A stretch of DNA of 64,000 nucleotides from JAIBJN01 sp963825255 (GTDB lineage Bacteria; Actinomycetota; Thermoleophilia; Gaiellales; Gaiellaceae), in NCBI GenBank assembly GCA_963825255.1, contig CAWGSF010000009.1, positions 1 to 64,000 of the forward strand, in the 5' to 3' direction. This document shows positions 1 through 9,438 of this stretch, in pieces. The notes beneath the pieces were generated by a model. That model searched no databases. It was not told where the DNA came from and was given only the letters and a program-made list of their open reading frames with translations. Each line of letters begins with the position of its first letter. The stretch's first letter is position 1. The position numbers and the translations under genes were made by a program.

Positions 1-45
1 GCGCAGGCTGTCCGAGCTCGGCCGCTAGGGTCGAGCCAGTAAGTT

Positions 46-958
46 ATGACGACCGTGGACCAGCACCCGCCCCTGCCCAGCGTCGTCTCGGCGCGCGGCG
101 TCGTGAAGCGCTACGGGCGCACCGTCGCCCTGGACCGTCTGGATGCCAAGAACCGGCATCACGGGGCTGCTCGGCTCCAACGGGGCGGGGAAGACGACCT
201 TCCTCGCGCTCGGGCGCCCTCGGCTCGCGGGACGAGGGGCGCTGGCCGTCCTTGGCGAGGATCCGGCGTCTTCCGGGATCGACGTGCGGGCGCGCATCGG
301 CTACGCACCGGAGCACCACGAGCTTCCGATGGGGTCGCCGCGGCGGACTTCGCTCGCCATCTCTGGAGCTGGCATCTCCTCCACGGGCTGCGGTCCAGCG
401 CGCGAAGGACGGTGCCGCGGCTCGTCGGACTCGGGGAGGAGCGCTTCCTCGCTGGTGGGACGATGTCGACCGGCCAGCGACGTGCTCAAGCTCGCGGCGG
501 CGATCGCCCACGACCCCGAGCTCGTGCTCCTCGACGAGCCCACGGACGGCCTCGACCCGGTCCAGCGGACGGAGACGCTCGGCGATCCGTCGCGTCGGCT
601 CGGAGTTCTGCATGCACATCGTCATCCTCGCTCCGATCACCTCGAGGAGGTCGAGCGGATCTGCGACGCGGTCGTGATCGTGGAGCAGCGACGCCGGGTG
701 CCGGGTCGCTCGCCGACCTGCGCCGCGGGCCGGAAGGGCTCGTGGTCGAGGTCGACGGCCTGGCTGACGAAGCCCGCCGCGCTGCTGGCCGAGCGCGGCC
801 TCGACGTCTCGGTCGACGCCGGCGTCGTCCTCGTCGCCGGCGGCGCGGAATGCCACGACGCCGTGCGCGACGCGGTCGCCGAGCTCGGCGTCGGCCTCCG
901 TCGGCTCGCGCCTCGCGGCCTGTACCCTCGAGGACGTTGACCTGGGGACGGAGACGTG
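46..958 (+). CDS. ABC transporter ATP-binding protein (frame-broken)
   Basis: This is the nucleotide-binding subunit of an ABC exporter of the CcmA/NatA type. The start at 46 gives MTTVDQHPPLPSVVSARGVV. A Walker A motif GSNGAGKTT lies near 178-204, and a Walker B with D-loop, LVLLDEPTDGLDP, near 523-560. The signature region (STGQR, near 463) sits in another frame, so the gene is broken by at least three or four indels between about 105 and 930. The end at 958 assumes a last frame ending LEDVDLGTET, which resembles the usual tail of this family. Its stop overlaps the GTG of the permease at 955. Four genes follow head to tail with such overlaps, so it works with the next three as one exporter. 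The substrate cannot be read from the sequence. Family is sure; exact ends are not. Confidence 0.75.
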
Positions 959-1821
959 AGCTCGGAGCAGGGCGCGCGCCTCTTCGACCTCGGATACCGT
1001 GGCGCTACGACGGTCTCCTGACGCCGTCCCGCCTCCGCGATCCTGCCAACTGGGCGCCTTCACGGTCCGACGCGTGCTCGGGATCGGGCGCGGGGCGCGC
1101 CACGCTGCTGGGCGACCCGCGGCGATCGCCTTCGCCCCTGCCTCGTCTCGGTCGGGTTCGCCGCCCTCGTCGACCCGCTGCCGGTCGACGACCTGATCAC
1201 CTACGGCGAAGACACGCTTCATCTGGGCAGCGCCCTCGCGCTCTTCGCGGCGCTGGTCGCGCCCGAGGCGCTCTGCCCCGACCGGCGCTCGGACGCTCGG
1301 CCTCTACCTCGCCGGGCCCATCGACCGCAACCGCTACCTCGTCGCCAAGGGCGGGCTGTGCCTGCCGTGACGCTCACGATCACGCTCTGCTGCTGCTGTT
1401 CCAGATGCTCGCCGCCTTCGTGATCGCCGGGTACGTCCGACCCTCGGCGAGACGCCCGCCCTCCTGCTGCGCATCCTCGCGTCCGGCCTCGCGACGGCCC
1501 TCCTCTACGCATCGGTCTCGATGGCCGTCGCGAGCTCCACGACGCGCCGGGCAGTGGCGGCGGTCGCGGTCGTGCTTTTCCTGCTCGTGCCGGTCATCGT
1601 CGCCCGCAGCGCGATCGAGAGCGCCGGCGCGCCGGACGCGCTCGACCTGCTCAGCGTCCCCTTCGTCGCCTCCGAGCTCTCGTACCGGATCTTCGGCGAG
1701 ACGAGACCGGACGGAGAGCCCATCGGGGGCTCTCGACCTGGCTCGTCGCCGCCGGCCGGCCGCCGGACGCTCGCCGCGGCCCAGCGCGGCTCGCTACCGC
1801 CGGATCGAGGAAGGCCGATGA
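955..1821 (+). CDS. ABC transporter permease (frame-broken)
   Basis: This is the membrane subunit of the ABC exporter that begins at 46. Fragments in different frames line up as one protein with hydrophobic stretches. One is at 1390-1440 (LLFQMLAAFVIAGY) and another at 1500-1620 (MAVASSTTRRAVAAVAVVLF, followed by LVPVIVARSAIES). A segment near 1290-1350 (GPIDRNRYLVAKG) resembles the loop of ABC-2-type permeases that precedes a helix. The GTG at 955 overlaps the upstream stop. The end at 1821 overlaps the ATG of the second ATPase as ATGA, which supports both boundaries. Several single-base indels interrupt the frame. The subfamily is inferred from operon position and hydrophobicity. Confidence 0.6.
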   Translation, partial: RELGAGRAPLRPRIPWRYDGLLTPSRLRDPANWAPSRSDACSGSGAGRATLLGDPRRSPSPLPRLGRVRRPRRPAAGRRPDHLRRRHASSGQRPRALRGAGRARGALPRPALGRSASTSPGPSTATATSSPRAGCACRDAHDHALLLLFQMLAAFVIAGYVRPSARRPPSCCASSRPASRRPSSTHRSRWPSRAPRRAGQWRRSRSCFSCSCRSSSPAARSRAPARRTRSTCSASPSSPPSSRTGSSARRDRTESPSGALDLARRRRPAAGRSPRPSAARYRRIEEGR

Positions 1822-2741
1822 GCGAGAGCCCGTCCACGACGACCGCGTGTAGTCGCGGACGGCGTCTCCAAGTGGTTCGGGGCGCTCGTCGCCGTCTCCG
1901 ACGTGAGCTTCGAGGTCGGCCGGCGTCACCGCGCTCCTCGGCCCGAACGGCGCCGGAAAGTCGACGATGCTGCGCATGCTCTGCGGGCTCGCGCGACCGT
2001 CACGGGGCACGATCCGCGCTCGGATGATCCCCGTAGCGACATCGGCGTCGCCGCTCCATCGGCCTCGTCCCGCAGCAGGTCGTCTTCGAGTCGCTGACGG
2101 CGCATCGGTTCGTACGGCTCGCCGCCGTGCTGCACGGCCTTCCCGATCCCGACGCCGCCGCCGAGGCGGCGCTCGCGACGGTCGGGCTCGACCCGGCCGA
2201 CGGCCGGCGGCTCCCGCCTACTCGAAGGGGATGCGCCAGCGGGTCAAGTGGCGCAGGGGCTCGTCCACGACCGCCCGTGGTCGTCCTCGACGAGCCGCTC
2301 ACCGGGCTTGGACCGCGTCAGCGGGTGGACATGGTCGCGCTCTTCCGCCGCCTCGGCGCCGAGGGGCGCTGCGTCCTCGTGTCGAGCCACGTCCTCGAGG
2401 AGGTGCAGCGGCTCGGCTCGCGCATCCTCGTCATGTCGCAGGGACGGCTCGCGGCGGCCGGGGACTTCCACGAGCTGCGCGCGATGATGGACGACCGTCC
2501 CCTACGGGTGCGCGTCCGGACCGACCGTCCGCGCGAGCTGGCGGGGGCGCTCCTCGAGTCGGGGTCGGTCGTCGGCGCCCGCCTCGAGGGCGACGGGGCG
2601 CTCGAGCTCGACACGAGCGACGCCCGGGCGCTGGCCCGCGCGCTCGCCCCGCTGGCCAGGGAGCGCGATGCGAGCCTCTTCGAGGTCGTCCCCCTCGACG
2701 CCGACCTCGAGGGCGTCTTCCGCTACCTGGTGCAGCGATGA
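1818..2741 (+). CDS. ABC transporter ATP-binding protein, second copy (frame-broken)
   Basis: This is the second nucleotide-binding subunit of the same exporter. The ATG at 1818 overlaps the preceding stop. Read across frames, it has Walker A (LLGPNGAGKSTM, near 1935-1970), a Q-loop region (GLVPQQ, near 2066), the signature YSKGMRQRVK (near 2218-2250) and Walker B with D-loop (VVVLDEPLTGLDPRQR, near 2278-2320). The H-loop is VLVSSHVLEEV (near 2372-2405). From 2300 to 2741 the frame is intact. The C-terminal 100 residues after the H-loop form the small domain typical of NatA-like exporters and end FRYLVQR. The stop at 2739-2741 overlaps the next ATG. Breaks fall between 1830 and 2290. Confidence 0.75.
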
Positions 2742-3496
2742 GCGCGGTCGACGCCTCCCGGACCGCCGGGTCGTCGCGGCCGCAGACGATGGCCGCCCTC
2801 GGCGCGCTGTACCGGCTGCTCCTGCGCACGCAGATCTCGATCCCGCGCGTGCTCGGGATCGCGGCGCTCGGCGGCCTGGCGATCGTGCTCGGCGTCCTCG
2901 CGCGCTGGGACGACGACCCCGTCCAGGCGGCGGCCGACATCGTCGCGGCATACGGGCTGGGCATCGTCGTGCCGCTCGCGGCGCTCTGGCTCGGGACGTC
3001 CGCGCTCGGCGACCTCGTCGAGGACCGCCTCCTCGTCTACGTCTGGCTGAAGCCGGTGCCGCGCTGGCACCTGCCCGCGGCCGCCGTCCTCGCGACCGTT
3101 ACCCTCGTCGTCCCGCTGACCGCGCTGCCGCTCGCCGTCTCGGCGCTCGCCGCCGGCGCCGGCGGCGAGCTCGCGCTGAGAGCCCTGGTCGGCGCGACCC
3201 TCGCGGCGTGCGCCTACGCCGGCCTGTTCGTGGCGGCCGGGCTGTGGTTCAAGCGGGCGGTGTGGTGGGGGCTGGCGTTCGTGCTCCTCTGGGAGAACGC
3301 GGGCGCGGCCGCCTCGGACGGCACGGAGCGCTTCGCCGTGACGAGCTGGGCGCGGGCGATCGTGTCGGCCGTCCCCGGGGTGGACGTCACTCTCGACGAC
3401 GTCCCGGCCGGGGCGGCCTTCGTCGTCCTCCCCGCGATCGCGGTCGCGGGCTGGCTGGCCGCGACCTTCCGCTACCGCCGCGCCGACGTGGACTGA
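2738..3496 (+). CDS. ABC-2-like transporter permease
   Basis: This intact 252-residue membrane protein is the last gene of the ABC operon and starts in an ATGA overlap at 2738. Six hydrophobic segments can be seen, for example IAALGGLAIVLGVLA near residue 45, VPLAALWLGTSALGDLV near 80, VLATVTLVVPLTALPLAVSA near 125 and VVLPAIAVAGWLAATF near the end. The motif EDRLLVYVWLKPVPRW at about residues 95-110 matches the cytoplasmic region seen in ABC-2 permeases that modify or export membrane-bound substrates. With two ATPase genes and two permease genes, the exporter probably forms as a heteromer or as two related pairs. The substrate is unknown. Confidence 0.7.
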   Translation: MSAVDASRTAGSSRPQTMAALGALYRLLLRTQISIPRVLGIAALGGLAIVLGVLARWDDDPVQAAADIVAAYGLGIVVPLAALWLGTSALGDLVEDRLLVYVWLKPVPRWHLPAAAVLATVTLVVPLTALPLAVSALAAGAGGELALRALVGATLAACAYAGLFVAAGLWFKRAVWWGLAFVLLWENAGAAASDGTERFAVTSWARAIVSAVPGVDVTLDDVPAGAAFVVLPAIAVAGWLAATFRYRRADVD

Positions 3497-3511
3497 GCGT
3501 CGGGCCCAGCC

Positions 3512-4347
3512 CTAGGCGAACCACTCGGCGAGCGGCAGCCTCGCTGCCAGCGGGCGAGATCCCCCTCGCGGAGGGCCTGGGCGGCAGTCGACCATCGCGC
3601 CGACGGCCACCCAGGTGAGCGCTCCGCCGACGCTCACGCGTTGCGCGCCGGCGTCGACGATCTCGGCCACCGACAGCCCCGGCAGCGCGAGCACGTTGAC
3701 CGGCCGGGACACGGCCTCGCAGACGGCCGCGATCTCTCCCTGCGTGCGGAGCCCGGGCGCGTAGAGGACGTCGGCCCCGGCCTGCTCGAAGGCCTGGAGG
3801 CGCGCGATCGTGTCGTCGAGGTCGGGGTTTCCGTGGATGTGGTTCTCGGCCCGGGCGGTGAGGGTGAACGGGAACCCGAGCGCGCGGGCAGCCTCGACGG
3901 CCGCCGTGACCCGCTCGACGGCCTGCGCCGGCCCGTAGACGAACCCTCCAGGTCGTAGTCCTCGACGGAGCCGCCGACCGACCCGGTCGCCGCGATGCGG
4001 GTGATCGCGCGCGCGGCGCTCTCGGGGTCGGCCCCGTAGCCGTTCTCGAGGTCAACCGACAGCGGCAGCTCCGTGACGCGGTCGACGGCGGCGGCGTGCT
4101 CGGCCACCTCGTCCAGCGTCACGTCACCGTCGAGCCGGCCGAGCGTGAACGCGAAGCCGGAGCTGGTGGTCGCCAGCGCCTGGAAGCCGAGCGCCTCGAG
4201 CACCCGGGCGGAGCCGGCGTCCCACGGGTTGGGGATGACGAACGCCTCGCCGGCGTGCAACGCCCGGAACGCCTCCGCCTTCCGCTCTTGTCGCTCATTG
4301 GCTTTGATGACCTTGCCACACTTCTCGGTGGCAGCTCGGAACGGCAC
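3512..4347 (-). CDS. Isocitrate lyase/PEP mutase family protein (frame-broken)
   Basis: This belongs to the PEP mutase/isocitrate lyase superfamily of C-C or C-P lyases with a TIM-barrel fold. The N-terminal block FVIPNPWDAGSARVLEALGF, then ATTSSGFAF, and the metal-site loop SVDLENGYG (about 4040-4065) are all typical. After breaks near 3955 and 3590 the C-terminal blocks DVLYAPGL, RPVNVLALPG and RVSVGG follow in order and the protein ends LPLAEWFA. The start is uncertain. A GTG at 4347 is in frame; an ATG at 4380 would lie inside the palindrome at 4357-4380 and is less likely. The diagnostic KKCGH motif of true isocitrate lyase is absent, so a phosphonomutase- or oxaloacetate hydrolase-like role is more likely. 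It diverges from the aldo-keto reductase. Confidence 0.7.
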
Positions 4348-4356
4348 CGCAGATGG

Positions 4357-4380
4357 ATGACAAAACTTGAAAGTTGTCAT
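4357..4380. promoter_or_regulatory. Palindromic operator-like site in divergent promoter region
   Basis: The left arm ATGACAAAACTT and the right arm AAGTTGTCAT flank a GA centre. The arms are complementary except for two extra A bases on the left. The site lies in the only clearly AT-richer stretch of this region, between the divergent lyase gene (minus) and aldo-keto reductase gene (plus). That is where a TetR, MarR or HxlR dimer would bind. The TetR gene at 5456 is a candidate partner. Function is inferred from symmetry and position. Confidence 0.5.
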
Positions 4381-4428
4381 TCCATCGTTAGAGTGCTCGC
4401 ATCGCACCCGCGAGCTTAGGAGGACTTC

Positions 4429-5441
4429 GTGACCACGCGCGCACTCGGAACTCATGGGCCCCACGTCTCGGCGCTCGGACTGGGCTGCATGGGCATGTCC
4501 GACTTCTACGGCCCCGCCGACGAGTCCGAGGGCATCGCCACGATCTCGGGCCGCACTCGACGCCGGCATCACGTTGGTGGACACGGCCGACTACTACGCG
4601 ATGGGGCTCAACGAGCTCCTGATCCGCGACGCGCTCCGAGGACGCGATCGAGACGAGGTCGTCGTGAGCGTCAAGTTCGGGCTCATGCGAGAACCCGGGG
4701 GAGCATCGTCGGCAACGACCTCCGTCCGCAGGCCGTCAAGAACTTCCTCGCCTACTCCCTCCGCCGGCTCGGGAACGGACCACGTCGACATCTACCGCCC
4801 CGGGCGGGTCTTCCCCGACCTGCCAATCGAGGAGACGGTCGGGGCGATCGCCGAGATGGTCGCGGCCGGCTACGTCCGTCACGTCGGGCTGTCCGAGGTC
4901 GGCGCCGAGACGAATCCGGCGGGCGCACGCCGTCCATCCGATCTCCGATCTGCAGATCGAGTACTCGCTGATCTCGCGCGGGATCGAGAGACGAGATCCT
5001 GCCCACCTGCCGCGAGCTCGGGATCGGGGTGACCGCTTACGGCGTGTTGTCGCGCGGCCTCCTGAGCGGGCACTGGTCGAAGGCATCGAGCCGAGACGCT
5101 CGCCCCGTACGACTTCCGCGCCTCCGCGCCACGGTTCACGGGCGAGAATCTTCGAGCGCAACCTCGCTCTGCGTCGAAGGCATTGCGCTCGGTGGCCGAG
5201 GACGCCGGCGCGACCGTCGCGCAGGTGTGCGATCGCCTGGGCGCTCTCGCGCGGGGACGACATCGTCCCCCTCGTCGGCGCGCGCAGCCGAGAGCGTCTC
5301 ACCGAGGCGCTCGGCGCGCTCGAGCTCGAGCTCGGCGCCGACGAGCTCGACCGCATCGAGCAGGCGATCCCTGCCGACTCCGTCTCCGGGGAGCGGTACC
5401 AGGCAGAGCAGATGGCCGTTCTCGACAGCGAGCGACGCTAG
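4429..5441 (+). CDS. Aldo/keto reductase (frame-broken)
   Basis: This is an NADP-dependent oxidoreductase of the aldo/keto reductase family. The GTG at 4429 follows a strong ribosome binding site TTAGGAGGA at 4416-4424. The N-terminal block TRALGTHGPHVSALGLGCMG is characteristic. The active-site Asp and Tyr are in DTADYYAMG, the Lys is in VVVSVKFG, and later blocks include VDIYRPGR, AGYVRHVGLSE and LSRGLLSG. The cofactor-binding C terminus has VPLVGARSRERL. The block around IYRPGR is typical of a subgroup of about 330 residues related to E. coli YajO/Tas-like enzymes. At least six indels break the frame between about 4545 and 5240. The TetR gene starts 14 bases after the stop and may control this operon. 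Confidence 0.8.
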
Positions 5442-5455
5442 GGTCCACTTGCGTC

Positions 5456-6067
5456 ATGCCTGCGGAGACGCTGACCGCCACGCGCATCCTCGAAGCGGCG
5501 GAGGACGTCCTCCGTCGCTACGGGCCCGCCAAGGCCAACGTCGTCGACGTCGCGCGAGCGCTCCAGGTGAGTCACGGGAGCGTCTACCGGCACTTCGGGA
5601 GCAAGGCGGCGCTCCGCGACGCCGTCGCCGAGCGCTGGCTCGCCGGAATCTCGGTGCCTCTCGAAGCCATCGTGGCCGAAAGCACCCCGGCCCCTGACCG
5701 TTTGGGGCGCTGGCTCGACCTGCTCGTCGAGTCGAAACGCTCCAGGGCCCTCGCCGACCCGGAGCTCTTCGCCACCTACGTCGGCCTGGCGGCGGAAGCG
5801 CGCGGCGTCGTCAAGGCGCACGTCGAGACCCTCGTCGACCAGCTCGCTCGCATCGTCGCCGACGGAGTCGCCAAAGGCACCTTCCAAGCCTCGGACCCGA
5901 AGGTTGCAGCGCGCGCCGTCTTCGACGCGACCGGGCGTTTCCACAACCCTGCCCACGCGGCGGAGTGGTCCGACCCCTCTGTCGACGCCGCCTACGCGGG
6001 CGTGCGGGACCTCGTCCTCGCTGGCCTCGCTCGACCAGAGCCGGGGGAAGCGAGCGGCCGCCCGTGA
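5456..6067 (+). CDS. TetR family transcriptional regulator
   Basis: This is a 203-residue DNA-binding regulator. I chose the ATG at 5456 because the family N terminus, MPAETLTATRILEAAEDVL, begins there; the open frame extends further upstream only as read-through over the reductase gene. The helix-turn-helix spans about residues 28-52, with VDVARALQVSHGSVYRHFGS as the recognition region. The C-terminal ligand-binding half is all-helical and resembles the TetR_C_7/YbjK-like group, with HVETLVDQLARIV. It follows the reductase by 14 bases, so it is probably co-transcribed and may regulate the palindrome upstream of that gene. The effector is unknown. Confidence 0.85.
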   Translation: MPAETLTATRILEAAEDVLRRYGPAKANVVDVARALQVSHGSVYRHFGSKAALRDAVAERWLAGISVPLEAIVAESTPAPDRLGRWLDLLVESKRSRALADPELFATYVGLAAEARGVVKAHVETLVDQLARIVADGVAKGTFQASDPKVAARAVFDATGRFHNPAHAAEWSDPSVDAAYAGVRDLVLAGLARPEPGEASGRP

Positions 6068-6089
6068 GGCCACGGCAGGCCGCCTCGCT

Positions 6090-6599
6090 CTAGACGTACG
6101 CGCAGCGGTACTCCTCGACGAGCGTGAACGGGCCGCCGCCGACGGACACCTCGTTCCGCCAGGTCAAAGCGTCCGGGTCGGTGACGTCCCAGACGAGCCG
6201 GAGGCGCACCGCCCCCTCCCCGATGGTCTCGAACGTCAGGCGGTCGCCGTCGATCGTCCCGCGCATCACGTCCGCGTGGCCGTAGTTGTCGGCGAGCGTG
6301 GCGCGGTACTCCCGGCCGTCTTGATCCCAGCCGACGACCCAGTGGAGCTGCCATCTGAGGACGAACGTGCCGTCGAGCAGGAACTGGTCCTGCTCGTACG
6401 TGCCGACGATCCAGCGCCCGTCCTGGATCAGCTCGTGGACGCCGCTGCCGGTGCCGGTCATCTCGGGGGTGCCGGGCCCCATCCCGCCTTCGACGATCGT
6501 TCCCGTCCAGGTGACGTCGCGGTAGAAGCGCGCGAGCTCCTGCATCTCGACCCCGGGCGTGATCGGGCGGGGAACCTGCACGGGTCGAAGCATAGGCAC
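6090..6599 (-). CDS. DUF1579-like small lipocalin-type protein
   Basis: This is a soluble protein of about 168 residues with no signal peptide. It carries motifs seen in DUF1579/lipocalin-like proteins: an N-terminal LARFYRDVTWTGTIVEG, a central DGRWIVGTYEQDQFLLDG, then YRATLADNYGHADVMRG and a WRNEVSVGGGPF strand near the C terminus. The start could be the GTG at 6599 or the ATG at 6593. The gene ends 22 bases from the TetR stop, so the two converge. The P-type ATPase gene ends nine bases upstream on the same strand, which suggests co-transcription. Another protein of similar design lies at 10475. The biochemical role is not known. Confidence 0.6.
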   Translation of the reverse strand: MPMLRPVQVPRPITPGVEMQELARFYRDVTWTGTIVEGGMGPGTPEMTGTGSGVHELIQDGRWIVGTYEQDQFLLDGTFVLRWQLHWVVGWDQDGREYRATLADNYGHADVMRGTIDGDRLTFETIGEGAVRLRLVWDVTDPDALTWRNEVSVGGGPFTLVEEYRCAYV

Positions 6600-6608
6600 C
6601 GGGGTGTC

Positions 6609-9090
6609 TCAGGCCCCGGGAGCGAGCGTCCAGCCGAGACGCCGCAAGAGGGCCTTGCCGGCCTCCACGGCCGCGAAGGGAACGAGGGCGAGCGCGCAGA
6701 CGACACCGAGCTCCGGCCCGCTCAGGGGCACCGTGCCGAAGAGGTCGTTCAGCGCCGATCCGTAGAGACACGCAGCCACGACGGCCGCAGAGAGGACGAC
6801 GCTGCCGACGAGGTAGGGATTGCGCGGCGCGTGCCAGGCCGGCCGGATCGGCGAGCGCACGGAGAAGACGAGCGCGAGCTCTGCGAGCGCGACGGTCGCA
6901 AACGCCATCGTCCTCGCCTCCTCGGCGCCGTCGCCCACGAGGAACGCCGTCCACGCCGCGAGGCCGATCACGGCGCCGATGCCGCAGAGGGCTGCCCACG
7001 CCCGGGGCGGAAACAGTCGGGAGCCTCGCTCCGGCGGGCGGCGCATGGTGGCCGGAGAGGCGGGATCGCGGGCCAGGGCGACCGCCGGCAGCCCGTCGGT
7101 GAGCACGTTGATCAGGAGCACCTGGACGACCGTCATCGGGACGCCGAACCCTGCGGTGATCGCGACCGCGAAGAGCGCCACCTCTCCGAGGTTGGCCGAG
7201 AGGAGGAACGCGACGAACTTGCGGATGTTGTCGGTGATCGCCCTTCCCTCCCGAATGGCGGCGACGATCGTCGCGAAGTCGTCGTCGGTCAGCACGAGAT
7301 CGGCGGCCTCGCGCGCGGCCTCGGTGCCGGCCAGGCCCATCGCCACGCCGACGTCCGCCCGACGGAGGGCCGGCGCGTCGTTGACCCCGTCGCCCGTCAC
7401 CGCTACCACCTCTCCCGCGGCCTGGAGCTGCTCGACGAGCTCGAGCTTCTCCGCCGGCGCGACCCGGGCATGGACGTCCCGCTCGTCCAAGCCGAGCTCG
7501 CGGCCGACTGCACGCGCCGTGGCCGGATGGTCGCCGGTAACCATCGTCACCCGGACACCCGCCGCTCGAGCCTCGGCAACCGCCTGGCGCGCCGCCGGAC
7601 GGAGCGGGTCGTGGAGCGCGACGAGCCCTACCGGGCGAAGGTCGCGGTCGAGCTCCGCCTGGTGGGTCTCGGAATCGGAGAGCGGCCGCTCGGCAACGGC
7701 GAGGACACGCAGTCCCTGCGCTGCCCACGTCTCGGCGAGCTGCTCGAGCTCGTCCCGCCCCGCGCCCGCGGTACCCGCGAGGATCGTCTCGGGCGCCCCC
7801 TTCACGTAGGCGCGCCGCCCGTCCGGCTCGGCGTAGACCAGGGTCATCCGCTTCCGGGCCGGATCGAAGGGCCGCTCGTGCACGAGGCTCCGCCCCTCGA
7901 GCAGCCGGGACCGGGTCAGGCCCGCGTCGTGCGCCGCGAGGACGAGGGCGGCGTCGACCGGATCGCCCACCGCTCGCGGCTCCGGCCCCTCGTCGAGGAG
8001 CCGCGCCGTCGAGGCGAGGGCCGCAGCCGCGAGAAGCTCCCGCTCGTCCCGGCCCGGCGCCGGCTCGGCCGCCGCGAGCCGCAGCCGGTTCTCGGTCAGC
8101 GTCCCCGTCTTGTCCGAGGCGATCACGGTCGTGCTCCCCAGGGTCTCGACCGCGGTGAGCCGCCGCGCGATGGCACCCCGTTCCGCCATCGTTCGCGCGC
8201 CGAGCGCGAGCGCGATCGTCACCGTCGCCGCGAGGCCTTCCGGCACGGCGGCGACCGCGACCGACACGCCCACGAGGAACGCCTCGTGGAGCGACGAGCC
8301 GCGGGCGAGCATCGCCGCCCCCAGCCCGAGGGTCACGAGGATCCCGATCGCGACCATCACCCGCGTCAGCGCTCCCACCTCGGCGCTGGAGGGGCGTCGT
8401 CGGCCGCCTCGCACGCCCGGTCAGCTCGGCGATCCGCCCGACCTCGGAGGCCGGCCCGGTCGCGGTCGTGAGGAAGCTGGCGCGGCCTCGGGTCACGGCC
8501 GTGCCCGCGTAGACCATGGACGAGCGGTCGGCGAGCGGCGCCTCCTCGGGCACCGGATCGAGGGCCTTGTCTGCAGGGACGGACTCGCCGGTCAGCTCCG
8601 ACTCGTCGGCCGCCAGCCCGGCTGCGGCCGCCAGGCGGCCGTCGGCGGGCACCCGGTCACCCTCGCGCACGACGACGAGGTCGCCCGGCACGAGCTCTTC
8701 CGCCGGCAGCTCGCGCTCGCGGCCGGAGCGGACGACGCTCGCGCGGAGTTCCAAGACCCCGCGGAGCGCCAGGACCGCCCGCTCCGCACCCGCCTCCTGC
8801 GCGAAGCCGAGCACGGCGTTCAGGACGACGATGGCGCCGATCACCGCCGCCTCGATCCCCTCCCCGAGCGCCGCCGAGAGCACGGCGGCTGCGATCAGCA
8901 GCCCGACGAGGGGGTCGGTGAACTGGCGCAGCGCGATCCTCGCGTACGCGGGTCGGGCAGCACGCTCGAGCCGGTTCGGGCCGACGCGGGCCAGGCGCGC
9001 CGCCGCCTCGTCCTCGCTCAGGCCCAACTCGACGTCGCTGCCGAGCTGCCGGGCGACCTCGTCCGCAGCGAGCGCGTGCGGTGCGGTCAC
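6609..9090 (-). CDS. P-type cation-transporting ATPase, Ca2+ (P2) type (frame-broken once)
   Basis: This is a membrane pump that moves cations, probably Ca2+, at the expense of ATP. It has about 826 residues and a GTG start at 9090. In order it shows an N-terminal cation ATPase domain (QLGSDVELGLSEDEA), the first hydrophobic helices, the actuator domain with DESELTGESVPADK, and the helix-4 ion site AAVPEGLAATVTIALALG. The phosphorylation site is SDKTGTLTEN, the nucleotide-binding YVKGAPETIL and the hinge VTGDGVNDAPALRRADVG. C-terminal helices run to WTLAPGA. The PEGL motif is typical of P2 ATPases rather than heavy-metal pumps. One indel near 8380-8400, between TTPLQRR and AEVGALTR, splits the frame. 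Substrate specificity is inferred from the subfamily. Confidence 0.88.
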
Positions 9091-9206
9091 CCGCTACCCC
9101 TCGCCGCCGGCGACTGCATGCCACCGATACTCCCACGCCGGACCCGTCGGCGCTTCGAGGTGACAGGGGCAGGCTGCAGCCACCAGAACGGCGCTTTTGA
9201 GCCGCG

Positions 9207-9380
9207 ATGAAGGTCTCGGACGCCATGACGAAGGACGTCATCACGGTCTCGCCGCTGGCCGGCGAGCTCGAGCAGCGCGCCGACGCGGAGCTGCTCGAGA
9301 AGCACGTGGCCGCCGTGGCCGGCGTCGTCGCCGTGCGGGCCGAGCTGACGCTGGAAGCTCGAGGAGCCCCGGGTTCCCAC
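9207..9380 (+). pseudogene. CBS-BON domain protein remnant
   Basis: The ATG at 9207 opens MKVSDAMTKDVITVSP, the classic first strand and helix of a CBS domain. The sequence then jumps directly to ELLEKHVAAVAGVVAVRAEL, which is the end of a BON domain. Actinobacteria commonly have CBS-CBS-BON proteins of about 220 residues; here almost all of both CBS domains is missing. The frame runs on past 9380 into sequence antisense to the WYL regulator, with no sensible C terminus. I read it as an internally deleted gene. A collapsed assembly is a possible alternative. Confidence 0.6.
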
Positions 9381-9438
9381 GGGCGATCCGCACGTTCCAC
9401 ACCCCCCACGCGACCGCTGACGCGCGGACGACGCCGGC

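Noticed and set aside
5904..9210. Very long plus-strand open frames (up to 855 codons) opposite the P-type ATPase
   Set aside because: They are antisense to a gene with full family motifs, have runs of Arg/Gly/Asp/Glu without domains, and arise because high third-position GC removes stops on the other strand.
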